A stretch of DNA of 64,000 nucleotides from Flavobacterium sp. JAD_PAG50586_2 (GTDB taxonomy: Bacteria > Bacteroidota > Bacteroidia > Flavobacteriales > Flavobacteriaceae). Within the stretch, counting starts at the first letter, position 1; the number at the start of each line of letters is the position of its first letter. The notes below the pieces were generated by a model. The model ran no database searches, was not told the origin of the DNA, and worked only from the letters and a program-made list of their open reading frames with translations. Location: the NCBI GenBank assembly GCA_023213215.1, contig CP096136.1, positions 1,798,001 to 1,862,000 on the forward strand, read 5' to 3'. This document shows positions 1-7,606 of the stretch, one piece after another. The position numbers were made by a program, and so were the translations under genes.

Positions 1-258
1 AATGCCCTAAATATTGGTTCAAACGAAATCAATAATCTGAGAGTTTATCCAAATCCAACGAAAAATATCATTCATATAAGTTGTGATGAATTGATTACAG
101 GTTATAAAATATGTAATATTAGCGGTCAGAAATTGCAGGAAATGAAAACGAACTTCAATGAAGAAAATATTGATATTTCTAATTACGCGAACGGGATTTA
201 TTTTATTACTATCCAGGCAAATGATAAGAATAAGGTTGTGAAAATAATCAAGGAATAA
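1..258 (+). CDS. C-terminal part of a T9SS-sorted secreted protein (partial)
   Basis: The reading frame is open from the first base to the TAA at 256-258, so only the last 85 residues of the protein are visible. They have the look of a type A T9SS sorting domain: a VYPNPTKN motif near the start, a central ISGQKLQEM strand, then an ANGIYFITI segment and a lysine-rich end (KVVKIIKE). Such domains carry proteins across the outer membrane through the type IX system and are then removed. The catalytic or adhesive part lies upstream of the window, so no function can be given. mtgA starts 3 bases after the stop codon, which suggests they are co-transcribed, though the functions need not be related. 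Confidence 0.85.
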   Translation, partial: NALNIGSNEINNLRVYPNPTKNIIHISCDELITGYKICNISGQKLQEMKTNFNEENIDISNYANGIYFITIQANDKNKVVKIIKE

Positions 259-261
259 ATA

Positions 262-942
262 ATGATAAGGAAAATTTTTCGGTGGATTTGGAAAGCCATG
301 CTTTGGTTTTTTGGGCTGTCTATTTTATCGGTAATTATATTCAAATGGGTCCCGGTTCCGTTTACGCCCTTAATGATCACCAGGATTATTGAGTTTAAGC
401 TTGACGGAAAAGATGCTATTTTCAGCCACGATTGGGAGTCAATAGAAAATATTTCTCCCAACCTTCAGAAAGCCGTAATCGCAAGCGAAGATGGAAATTT
501 CCTAAAGCATAGCGGTTTTGATTTTAAGGCCATGCAAAAAGCCTATAAAAATAACAGCAAAGGTAAAAAGCTAAAAGGAGGAAGCACCATTTCCCAGCAA
601 ACTGCAAAAAATGTTTTCCTTTGGCAGGGCAGAAGTTATCTGCGCAAAGGGCTTGAGGCTTATTTTACGGTTTTGATTGAATTAATCTGGGGTAAGGAAC
701 GCATCATGGAAGTTTACCTTAATAGCATAGAAATGGGCAACGGGGTTTATGGAGCGCAGCAAGCATCACGACATTGGTACAGCACAACCGCTAAAGAGCT
801 CACACCTCGGGAAGCTGCCGGAATTGCTGCGATTTTACCAAACCCGAGAAAGTTTAAAGCTTCAAATTCATCCTCTTACATCAATAAAAGAAAAGAAAAA
901 ATCATGCGGGGTATGAGGCATATCGGAAAACTGGAGTATTAA
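262..942 (+). CDS. mtgA: Monofunctional biosynthetic peptidoglycan transglycosylase
   Basis: This enzyme polymerises lipid II into glycan strands at the outer face of the inner membrane. It has 226 residues, the usual size for MtgA. An N-terminal membrane anchor (about residues 12-32) is followed by a single GT51 domain with the family's motifs: the catalytic-glutamate region ASEDGNFLKHSGFDF, GGSTISQQTAKN, GKERIMEVYLNSIEMG and the AAILPNPRKF end. There is no transpeptidase domain, which separates it from the bifunctional PBP at the other end of the window. The ATG chosen gives a full anchor and follows the upstream stop by 3 bases. A strong hairpin terminator follows directly. Confidence 0.95.
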   Translation: MIRKIFRWIWKAMLWFFGLSILSVIIFKWVPVPFTPLMITRIIEFKLDGKDAIFSHDWESIENISPNLQKAVIASEDGNFLKHSGFDFKAMQKAYKNNSKGKKLKGGSTISQQTAKNVFLWQGRSYLRKGLEAYFTVLIELIWGKERIMEVYLNSIEMGNGVYGAQQASRHWYSTTAKELTPREAAGIAAILPNPRKFKASNSSSYINKRKEKIMRGMRHIGKLEY

Positions 943-976
943 AAAAGCCGTCCTCAATAATAAGAAGCGGCTTTTT
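941..976 (+). terminator. Intrinsic terminator after mtgA
   Basis: AAAAAGCCG and CGGCTTTTT form a stem with a T run on the 3' side. It begins at the mtgA stop codon. The A run on the other side lets it also serve the convergent DoxX gene. Confidence 0.8.
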
Positions 977-997
977 CATTGGTTAAGGTTTAACTCT

Positions 998-1378
998 TTA
1001 ATAAAACAAAGGCTTGTATTGCGGCCAGTGTTTGAAGATTAATATTCCGTTGAAAACTACAATTACCAGCGCGATGGATAATCCAGGAATGTCTAAAAAC
1101 AAATGGAAAAGCAGGATATTAATAGAAATTGGAGCCAACAATATTAAGGCAAAAGCTACCCATTTTTTCAGTAATAACATTATTCCAATAATAACTTCAA
1201 AAAAACCTACAACGGGAAAAATATAACCAGTGGCTCCAAGTGAATACATAAATTTTCCGGCTTCGGTATTCATGTCGGGCTGATCCATTGGAATAAAATG
1301 ATGAATCATATTTGCGCCAAAAATCACCAGGGCCAATCCTAAAACTATTCTAACGATTTTAGTAAACAATGAGTTCAT
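998..1378 (-). CDS. DoxX family membrane protein
   Basis: This is a 126-residue protein with four predicted membrane segments (about residues 5-25, 50-68, 74-92 and 98-116), matching the size and topology of the DoxX family. The family includes small integral membrane proteins linked in some bacteria to quinone or thiol redox reactions, but the role of this member cannot be read from the sequence. Recognisable features are the N-terminal RIVLGLALVIFGANMIHHF and the central FFEVIIGIMLLL helix. It is monocistronic, convergent with mtgA and divergent from the AIM24-like gene, with 179 bases of AT-rich intergenic DNA upstream. Confidence 0.75.
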   Translation of the reverse strand: MNSLFTKIVRIVLGLALVIFGANMIHHFIPMDQPDMNTEAGKFMYSLGATGYIFPVVGFFEVIIGIMLLLKKWVAFALILLAPISINILLFHLFLDIPGLSIALVIVVFNGILIFKHWPQYKPLFY

Positions 1379-1557
1379 AAGTGTAGATTTAAATTGTTAA
1401 TATGGTAAAAATAGTATTAAAAATTTAATGATTTCTTATAATACAAATCAAATTATTAACAGATTATTGTTGTTTACTATATTTTTCCAAATTCTAATTG
1501 GCACTGTAACTTTTTTCGAATAATTTTACTAATTACAAAACTTAAAAACAAAGCACA

Positions 1558-2358
1558 ATGCAAGCACATGAAATAGATTACCAGATATATGGCGAGGAAA
1601 TGCAATATGTAGAAATAGAACTCGATCCGCAGGAAATTGTTGTAGCCGAAGCCGGAAGTTTTATGATGATGGATAACGGAATCAAAATGGAAACCATTTT
1701 TGGAGACGGTTCTCAACAACAATCAGGTTTGTTCGACAAATTACTTTCTGCCGGAAAGAGGGTTTTGACTGGAGAAAGCCTTTTTATGACAGCCTATATC
1801 AATCAGAACAATAACAAAAGCAAAGTCTGTTTTGCTTCTCCTTATCCAGGTAAAATCCTTCCAATAGATTTGACTCAATTTCATGGTAAATTTATTTGCC
1901 AGAAAGATGCTTTCCTTTGCGCTGCCAAAGGTGTGTCGGTTGGAATTGAGTTTTCCAAAAAATTAGGCAGAGGGCTTTTTGGAGGTGAAGGATTCATTAT
2001 GCAAAAGCTTGAAGGTGATGGAATGGCTTTTGTACATTCTGGCGGTACTTTGGCAAAAAAGGAATTGGCTTCAGGCGAAGTCCTAAAAGTGGATACCGGT
2101 TGCATTGTTGGTTTTACCAAGGATGTTGATTATGATATCGAATTCATTGGCGGAATTAAAAACTCTATTTTTGGAGGAGAAGGCTTGTTTTATGCTACAC
2201 TTCGTGGACCTGGAACTGTGTATGTACAATCGCTTCCGTTTAGCCGTTTGGCAGACAGGATTATAGCTTCCGCACCAAGAAATGGCGGAAACAGTAGAGA
2301 AGAAGGAAGCCTGCTCGGCGGATTGGGAAGAATGATTGACGGTGATAATAGATTCTAA
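1558..2358 (+). CDS. TIGR00266 / AIM24 family protein
   Basis: This 266-residue protein matches the AIM24 (TIGR00266) family, which is widespread in bacteria and related to a yeast mitochondrial protein. The family has a duplicated beta-sandwich fold and no established biochemical activity in bacteria. Visible signatures are the early [14 protein letters not shown] segment, glycine-rich turns such as [10 protein letters not shown] and [17 protein letters not shown], and the C-terminal [13 protein letters not shown]. There is no signal peptide, so it is probably cytoplasmic. It stands alone between divergent and convergent neighbours and is followed by a strong terminator. The family call is firm; the function is unknown. 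Confidence 0.88.
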   Translation: MQAHEIDYQIYGEEMQYVEIELDPQEIVVAEAGSFMMMDNGIKMETIFGDGSQQQSGLFDKLLSAGKRVLTGESLFMTAYINQNNNKSKVCFASPYPGKILPIDLTQFHGKFICQKDAFLCAAKGVSVGIEFSKKLGRGLFGGEGFIMQKLEGDGMAFVHSGGTLAKKELASGEVLKVDTGCIVGFTKDVDYDIEFIGGIKNSIFGGEGLFYATLRGPGTVYVQSLPFSRLADRIIASAPRNGGNSREEGSLLGGLGRMIDGDNRF

Positions 2359-2360
2359 AT

Positions 2361-2387
2361 AAAAAAGCGGCCTGAGCCGCTTTTTTT
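2361..2387. terminator. Bidirectional terminator between AIM24-like gene and lipoprotein gene
   Basis: AAAAAAGCGGC-ctga-GCCGCTTTTTT is a perfect stem with an A run on one side and a T run on the other. It overlaps the stop codon of the convergent lipoprotein gene, so it can end both transcripts. Confidence 0.85.
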
Positions 2388-2952
2388 AATTAATTATAAT
2401 TGGATATGTAACCTGAGCATCAGTTGCTCCACCAGCATTTGTAATATCTCCACCAGTTACTCCCGAAGCCGATTTATTAGGTAAATGCCTTAATGTGATG
2501 GTTAAATTACCAGAACCCGCATTTCCTGTTAAAAGCGAAAATTGAAGCCCAATTGGTTTTCCATTTGCATCGGTATCGTTATAGGTAAAGGTACCTAAAG
2601 CACTTGGCGCTTGAAAAAATAACTGATGGTCAACACCTTCTTCAAGTATTTCTGTAGTAATGTTATCAATAGGATCGGCGGTTTCGTTCAAGAAAGAAAC
2701 CGTGCCGGAGTAAGTTGTATTTGCAGATAAATTGCCAGAGACTGTTATTACAGGCGCATTAGGTCCATCTCCGTCTAAGTCTCTTGAACTAAGAGTAATT
2801 ACATTGACTCCATTCGTTAATGTAGCGGTAACCGTAGTTATCACTTCTTCTTCATTTACAGGATTATCATCATTACTACACGATGAAAAAGTTATTGCAG
2901 TAATAGCTAAAATAAAGAATTTTGTTTTGTTTAAATATTGTAATGTTTTCAT
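2386..2952 (-). CDS. Hypothetical lipoprotein, last gene of the TonB receptor unit
   Basis: This 188-residue protein has a lipoprotein signal peptide ending in ITFSSC, with the lipidated cysteine at about residue 25, followed by an acidic linker typical of surface or periplasmic Bacteroidota lipoproteins (SNDDNPVNEEE). The rest is beta-rich and I do not recognise a named domain with certainty. It starts 11 bases after the TonB-dependent receptor stop codon and is on the same strand, so it is almost certainly co-transcribed with it. Small lipoproteins in this position often help capture the substrate or hold the receptor plug, but that is inference. No cysteine or histidine cluster is visible in it. 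Confidence 0.75.
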   Translation of the reverse strand: MKTLQYLNKTKFFILAITAITFSSCSNDDNPVNEEEVITTVTATLTNGVNVITLSSRDLDGDGPNAPVITVSGNLSANTTYSGTVSFLNETADPIDNITTEILEEGVDHQLFFQAPSALGTFTYNDTDANGKPIGLQFSLLTGNAGSGNLTITLRHLPNKSASGVTGGDITNAGGATDAQVTYPIIIN

Positions 2953-2963
2953 TTTTTTAAATT

Positions 2964-5342
2964 TTAATAGTTAATTTTTATTTGTAATTGAAAGTTTCTA
3001 CCCACTTCGTCTACATAAAAGCGTTGACGGTTAAGGTAATCTCTGTATTTGGTGTCCATCAGGTTATAAACACTGAATCCCAAAGTAGCAGAGGTATTTT
3101 TAGAGGTTAGAAATTTGACCTCTGAGTTAAAATGCAATAAATGATATGCAGATGGCGCAGTACTGATATCAACAACTACAGGAGACAAATTTCCATCAAC
3201 GATGATATTGGTTGTGAAGTTATTGTTTGGAAATTGAGCTTGTCTTAAAACCCATTCACTCTGTAATTCTAAATTCAAATTGTTCCATTCTTTTTTGTGG
3301 AATTGAATTCGGTTATTGATGTTTAAAGGCGGCATGTCAATTAAGGCATCGTCGTGGCTGATGTCTTTTCCTTTTACATAAGAAATGAACAGGCGATGTT
3401 GCCATTGTTCAGAAATTTTCCATTCGGAGTCAAAGTCTATTCCGGTCAGTAATGCATTGGTCTGCCTGTATTCCCAAACGGGAAAAGCGCCGCGAATGGT
3501 CGTTTCGAATCCGGTAGGAGAGAGATAAATATAGTCTTCGATATAATTCAAAAATGGATTTATACTCACTTTAAAATTTCGCCACTTTTTCTGTAAAGAC
3601 GAATTCACTTTATTTGACTTTTCCTTTTCCAATCTTAAATCTCCCAGTTCAATCATACCGCTTGAATGGTGAAGGCCATCACTAAAAAACTCCGATGGAT
3701 TTGGATTCCTGACGGCACGGCTTACATTTAAATACCACTCATAACTTTTTCCAAATGAATATTGAGTTCCAATGCTGGCCGAAAGGTTATGAAAAGAGAA
3801 CTTCGGTTTGGTATACCATTGATTGCCGGCATCAGAAATAATGAAGTGGTCATATTGAGGGCTATAGTTTCTCTCCTCCCATCGGGATTTTAGATAATAC
3901 TTAGTGGCTTCAATAGTAGAAAAATCATATCGTAATCCGCCTTCTACCGAAAAATTTTCAGTAATGTGGTTGTCTACAACAGCATACATTCCGGCATCAA
4001 ACTTATTGTAGCTTGGAATCAAAGGTCTGACACCCGTATTAGGATTTGCCGAATTGTTTTGGAATGAACCCGTCACTCCGGATTTGAAATCCCAGGTATC
4101 CAAACTTCTTTTATAATCTAAGTTTAGCGTATGGGTCATTAAGTTTAAATCTAATGCAGGTCTCTTATCAGAAACCCCGGTCCTCAAATCAAATTCCTTG
4201 CGGTTGTTGAATTGGAATGCATATTGAAGTGCCAGGCTTTCTCCTTCTTTCTTGTAATAATTGTAATTAATTTTCGCCAAATGATGCTGTACCTTTTGCT
4301 TTGGATTGTTTATAGAATAAGTAAAATCATTGATAGCAGAAGGAATTTGATTGTTGATGGAATTATACAAGTCGTTTACATTTCCGATATGAGAAGCACT
4401 TAAGATTCCTATAGTTGCAGAATACAAGCTGTAATTTGCCGAAAAATCATAGTTTTTACCCATATACTTCACATCACCCGAAAAATTCGCCTCCCGATTC
4501 CCTGTATTTGACAACATGTAATCTGGAGACTGCCGGTCTCCAAAATATTTAAAGCTACCTTGGACATTCCAGCTCCAATCGCAAAAATTCCCTTTGTGTA
4601 AACTGGAACTTATAGTACCTCCACGACCATTGGACTCCATGGTCATAATGGTTTTTCCAAAAAGGGTATCATTTTTAATGCTGTAAGGTTCAATCACAAC
4701 GATACCACCAATTGCATCACCCCCATATTGCAAACCGGAAGCTCCCTTAAGAACAGTAATTTTACCGGCCGAATTCACATCAAAGTTGGGTGCATGTTCC
4801 ATTCCCCATTGCTGGTCTTCCAATTTAACATTGTTGTTGTAAATAGGAACACGACTGCTGTGTAATCCATTGATAACCGGCTTAACAATAGTACTGCCGC
4901 TCTTTAAAATAGAGACACCGGATACTTCTTTCAGAAGGTTGCCCAGTGATTGGCTACTGTATTTTTCTATAGTTTTCTCTTTGATTTTTTGCTCAACAAC
5001 AGAATGATTGAAATAGTTGTCTTTGTGTTTTACAACAACTTCTTCCAATGCTTCCTTTTTGGGGTGCATTACAAAATTTATCTCGAGATTTCCGGTAACG
5101 GCAATCAAGGTGTCAATAGGTTTATACCCAAGATACGTAATCAAGACTTTAGCAGGGCCATTGGCGACATTACGAATTTCGTAATAACCGTCTTTGTTGC
5201 TGTTGTCAGATTTAGAACCAATGTGGATATGGCATTTTTCTAATGCCTCTTTAGTATCTCCTATGATTCTCCCACTTATTGTATTTTGACTATAGTTTAT
5301 ACCAAAACACAACAAGCAAAAAAACAAACTGATTTTTTGCAT
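2964..5342 (-). CDS. TonB-dependent outer-membrane receptor
   Basis: This is a 792-residue receptor for active uptake across the outer membrane. In order it has a signal peptide (MQKISLFFCLLCFGINYSQN), a carboxypeptidase-regulatory-like beta-sandwich (about 22-105, common in Bacteroidota receptors), a plug domain (about 125-225, with LLKEVSGVSILKSGST and VLKGASGLQYGGDAIGG), and a beta-barrel ending in an aromatic C-terminal strand (NFQLQIKINY). I chose the internal ATG at 5342 because it opens directly on the signal peptide; an earlier ATG would add eight charged residues. It sits between a His-rich small protein gene and a lipoprotein gene. That context, with its histidines, suggests a metal ion or metal complex as the substrate, perhaps zinc, but the receptor sequence alone does not show it. 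Confidence 0.9.
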   Translation of the reverse strand: MQKISLFFCLLCFGINYSQNTISGRIIGDTKEALEKCHIHIGSKSDNSNKDGYYEIRNVANGPAKVLITYLGYKPIDTLIAVTGNLEINFVMHPKKEALEEVVVKHKDNYFNHSVVEQKIKEKTIEKYSSQSLGNLLKEVSGVSILKSGSTIVKPVINGLHSSRVPIYNNNVKLEDQQWGMEHAPNFDVNSAGKITVLKGASGLQYGGDAIGGIVVIEPYSIKNDTLFGKTIMTMESNGRGGTISSSLHKGNFCDWSWNVQGSFKYFGDRQSPDYMLSNTGNREANFSGDVKYMGKNYDFSANYSLYSATIGILSASHIGNVNDLYNSINNQIPSAINDFTYSINNPKQKVQHHLAKINYNYYKKEGESLALQYAFQFNNRKEFDLRTGVSDKRPALDLNLMTHTLNLDYKRSLDTWDFKSGVTGSFQNNSANPNTGVRPLIPSYNKFDAGMYAVVDNHITENFSVEGGLRYDFSTIEATKYYLKSRWEERNYSPQYDHFIISDAGNQWYTKPKFSFHNLSASIGTQYSFGKSYEWYLNVSRAVRNPNPSEFFSDGLHHSSGMIELGDLRLEKEKSNKVNSSLQKKWRNFKVSINPFLNYIEDYIYLSPTGFETTIRGAFPVWEYRQTNALLTGIDFDSEWKISEQWQHRLFISYVKGKDISHDDALIDMPPLNINNRIQFHKKEWNNLNLELQSEWVLRQAQFPNNNFTTNIIVDGNLSPVVVDISTAPSAYHLLHFNSEVKFLTSKNTSATLGFSVYNLMDTKYRDYLNRQRFYVDEVGRNFQLQIKINY

Positions 5343-5380
5343 TTTAATTTTTTTGTTTAATACCAATTTAGGTCTAAGGC

Positions 5381-5723
5381 TTAAACAAAAGGCGGTCCGC
5401 GAAGAGAAAATAAAGCTCCTTTAAAAGATTTTTGAGCTTCCTTTGAACCAAGGATGGGTGTTTTGGAGTTAATTTCAATTTTTTCAAATGAGAAAACTTT
5501 GAATTGTGATTTAGTATAGTTGCTAAAGGCAAATTCACAAACAAAACATTTTTCTAAACCATCGTGTCCATGATGCAGTTCGGTATGGTGGTGATAAATG
5601 TGGTGGCATTTTTTCTGAAAACTGTTCTGCCAAATGCTCAATAGAGTGAATAGATTGCGATACTATTGCGAACAATATCATCAATCCCATCAAAGCATTG
5701 GATAAAAGCAGTTTTCTTTTCAT
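5381..5723 (-). CDS. Small His-rich membrane-anchored or secreted protein (frameshifted)
   Basis: Two overlapping frames join into one 113-residue protein if the run of six T (A on the coding strand) at 5609-5614 is read as five. The N-terminus has a hydrophobic segment (LLLSNALMGLMILFAIVSQS) and then HSIEHLAEQF. The joined middle part is dense in histidine (CHHIYHHHTELHHGHDG) and leads into CFVCEFAF, a CxxC pair. The C-terminus ends LRGPPFV. Small proteins with this layout (hydrophobic start, His/Cys centre, RGPP end) occur upstream of TonB receptors in flavobacteria, as I recall. A metal-binding or metal-sensing role is likely but unproven. It is the first gene of the unit. This is the only frameshift in the window that needs a base removed rather than added. 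Confidence 0.7.
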
Positions 5724-5728
5724 CGCTA

Positions 5729-5743
5729 CAAATGTAAAACATT
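5729..5743 (-). promoter_or_regulatory. -7 element with overlapping palindrome upstream of the His-rich gene
   Basis: On the minus strand TACATTTG (5729-5736) fits the Bacteroidota -7 consensus TAnnTTTG. It overlaps the palindrome AATGT-aaa-ACATT (5731-5743), which is where a repressor of a metal-uptake unit would be expected to bind. I found no convincing -33 TTG at the right distance. Confidence 0.4.
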
Positions 5744-5821
5744 GTCAAAGAAAATACGTCCCATTTTAACAAACTTTAATATTTTTAAAACATGACGAAC
5801 TTATGGGATGGGAATCGTGAA

Positions 5822-6810
5822 CTATACTAGTTTATTGGCAACCAGATATTCAGCAATCTGCACCGTATTTGTAGCAGCACCTTTTCTTAAATTATCAGCC
5901 ACAATCCACATGTTTAGCGAGTTGGGCTGGCTTTCATCGCGGCGTATCCTTCCAACGAAAACATCATCTTTTCCTTGGGCATACAACGGCATCGGATAAG
6001 TGTAGGTGTCATTATTATCCTGAACGGTAACACCCTGGGTGTGATGTAAAATGTTACGTACTTCATTTACATCAAAGTCATTGGAAAACTCAACATTTAC
6101 AGCTTCACTATGGCCGCCAACTACCGGAATCCTAATAGCTGTTGCGGTAACCGCTATCGATTTATCGCCAATAATTTTTGGGTTTCGCGAACCAGTTTCA
6201 TTTCTTCCTTGGTGTATCCGTTTTCTTCAAAACTGTCGCATTGTGGAATTGCATTGCGGTGTATTTGGTATTTATAAGCCATTTCACCTTTTATTCCGGC
6301 ATATTCATTTTCTAATTGCTGAACGGCTTTCACTCCGGTTCCTGTGATAGATTGGTAAGTGGAAACGATTACGCGCTTGATGTTGTATTTTTTGTGCAAT
6401 GGTGCCAAAACCATAACCATTTGTATGGTTGAACAGTTTGGATTAGCAATGATTTTATCTTCTTTGGTCAATTCGGAGGCATTGATTTCGGGAACTACCA
6501 ATTTTTTAGTTGGATCCATTCTCCAGGCAGATGAATTATCAATTACGGTTGTTCCTGCTGCTGCAAATTTTGGAGCCCAGGCTAAAGAAGTTTCACCACC
6601 AGCTGAAAACAAAGCAATATCCGCTTTCATATCCACTGCTGTCTGTAAACCAACGACTTTATACTTTTTGCCTTTGAATTCGATTTCCTTTCCAACCGAT
6701 TTCTCGGAAGCTACAGGGATTAATTCCGTTACGGGAAAATTTCTTTCAGCCAAAACCTGAAGCATAACTTCACCAACCATTCCGGTTGCACCTACAACAG
6801 CAACTTTCAT
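5822..6810 (-). CDS. asd: Aspartate-semialdehyde dehydrogenase (frameshifted)
   Basis: The enzyme reduces aspartyl phosphate to aspartate semialdehyde, on the route to lysine, diaminopimelate, threonine and methionine. The N-terminal 215 residues carry the NADP-binding GATGMVG motif, the active-site cysteine in NPNCSTIQMV (Cys126) and the SITGTGVKAVQQL segment. The rest, from GDKSIAVTATAIRIPVV through the conserved GGHSEAVN to the end at NKLV, is in another frame. Reading the five T at 6175-6179 as six joins them into a normal 329-residue enzyme. The gene should be essential because peptidoglycan needs diaminopimelate, so a real knockout is unlikely. Aspartate kinase, the step before it, is encoded elsewhere in this window (37.4 kb). 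Confidence 0.9.
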
Positions 6811-6918
6811 ATTTATATTTTTATTGATTTATAATTTTTGAATTACAAAAGTATATAGAAATTAGAAGAAAGAAGAAAGAACAAAGGAAAAAGAGTGTGA
6901 TGGACAGTTGGTGTTCTC

Positions 6919-6985
6919 GTTAGCCCCGATGGGAGCGGCATCCTTTTTCTTTGACAAAAGAAAAAGATATAGCGGACAGCGGGAG
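6919..6985 (+). repeat. Dispersed intergenic element, copy 1
   Basis: It starts TTAGCCCCGAT, continues GGGAGCGGCATCC, has an internal hairpin made of CTTTTTCTTT and AAAGAAAAAG around a GACA loop, and ends ATAGCGGACAGCGGGA. Copies 2-4 at 34395, 43961 and 61175 share the ends but not the hairpin sequence. It lies in the 347-base gap between asd and mscL, downstream of neither gene's 3' end. Confidence 0.8.
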
Positions 6986-7027
6986 GATTTATCCTAAAAC
7001 GGATAATGTTGTGCTACTAATTCGACT

Positions 7028-7092
7028 GCGCAATTTTTTTAGGCGCAATTTTTTTTGCGCACTTATTTTTTGCGCATCTATTTTTTGCTCGT
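7028..7092. repeat. 15-bp imperfect tandem repeat
   Basis: Four units of 14-15 bases follow each other: GCGCAATTTTTTTAG, GCGCAATTTTTTTT, GCGCACTTATTTTTT, GCGCATCTATTTTTT. A partial fifth begins GCTCG. The first unit is preceded by TTCGACT, so TTCGACTGCGC matches part of the other repeat family seen at 18429. No coding potential is visible. Confidence 0.75.
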
Positions 7093-7104
7093 GCTTTTAA
7101 AAAG

Positions 7105-7133
7105 AAAAACCGCCCCAATTAAGGAGCGGTTAA
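7105..7133 (-). terminator. Intrinsic terminator after mscL
   Basis: On the minus strand, AACCGCTCC-ttaatt-GGGGCGGTT is followed by a T-rich tract. It lies about 25 bases past the restored mscL stop codon. Confidence 0.75.
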
Positions 7134-7157
7134 ATTAGAATATATAATGTAGCGGTA

Positions 7158-7534
7158 TTATTTTTTTAATAAATCACGAATCTGCATAAGCAATTCTTCC
7201 TGAGTTGGTCCGGCTGGAGCAGCAGGTGCAGCTTCTTCTTTTTCTTCATGCTGTTAATGGCTTTTACCATGATGAAAATAACAAAGGCAATAACAAGGAA
7301 GCTAATCACTGCCGCCAGGAATTTTCCGTAAAGAATTCCCCCTTCGGTTTTTAAATCGGCTAAGTTTTCAACGTGTGCTGCTTTTAAGGCCGGGTTTAAT
7401 AATGCCGGAGTAATCACATCGGCTACTAGTGAATTTACAATAGCGCCAAATGCTGCTCCGATAATAACTCCAACAGCCAAATCCATTGCGTTTCCTTTTG
7501 CAATAAACTCTTTAAATTCTGATACCATTCCCAT
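7158..7534 (-). CDS. mscL: Large-conductance mechanosensitive channel (frameshifted at the C-terminus)
   Basis: MscL opens under membrane tension to release solutes during osmotic downshock. The N-terminal amphipathic helix and first membrane helix ([20 protein letters not shown]), the periplasmic loop and the second helix ([23 protein letters not shown]) are intact. After MKKK the frame shifts; if the five T at 7239-7243 are read as six, the C-terminus becomes the usual cytoplasmic tail: acidic and Ala/Pro-rich, then [15 protein letters not shown] and a stop at 7158. The restored protein has 125 residues, a normal length. The gene is monocistronic with its own terminator. Confidence 0.92.
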
Positions 7535-7606
7535 AATTGTTTCGATTTTAATTGGTTAGTGATACTAAATTAGTTAAAATTTTAACATTTCAAATTAAAT
7601 TTAAAA

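Noticed and set aside
1498-1520. TTGGCACTGTAAC upstream of the AIM24-like gene as a sigma-54 promoter
   Set aside because: The -24 half fits TGGCAC but the -12 GC half is missing at the right distance. Most flavobacterial promoters here follow the TAnnTTTG pattern.
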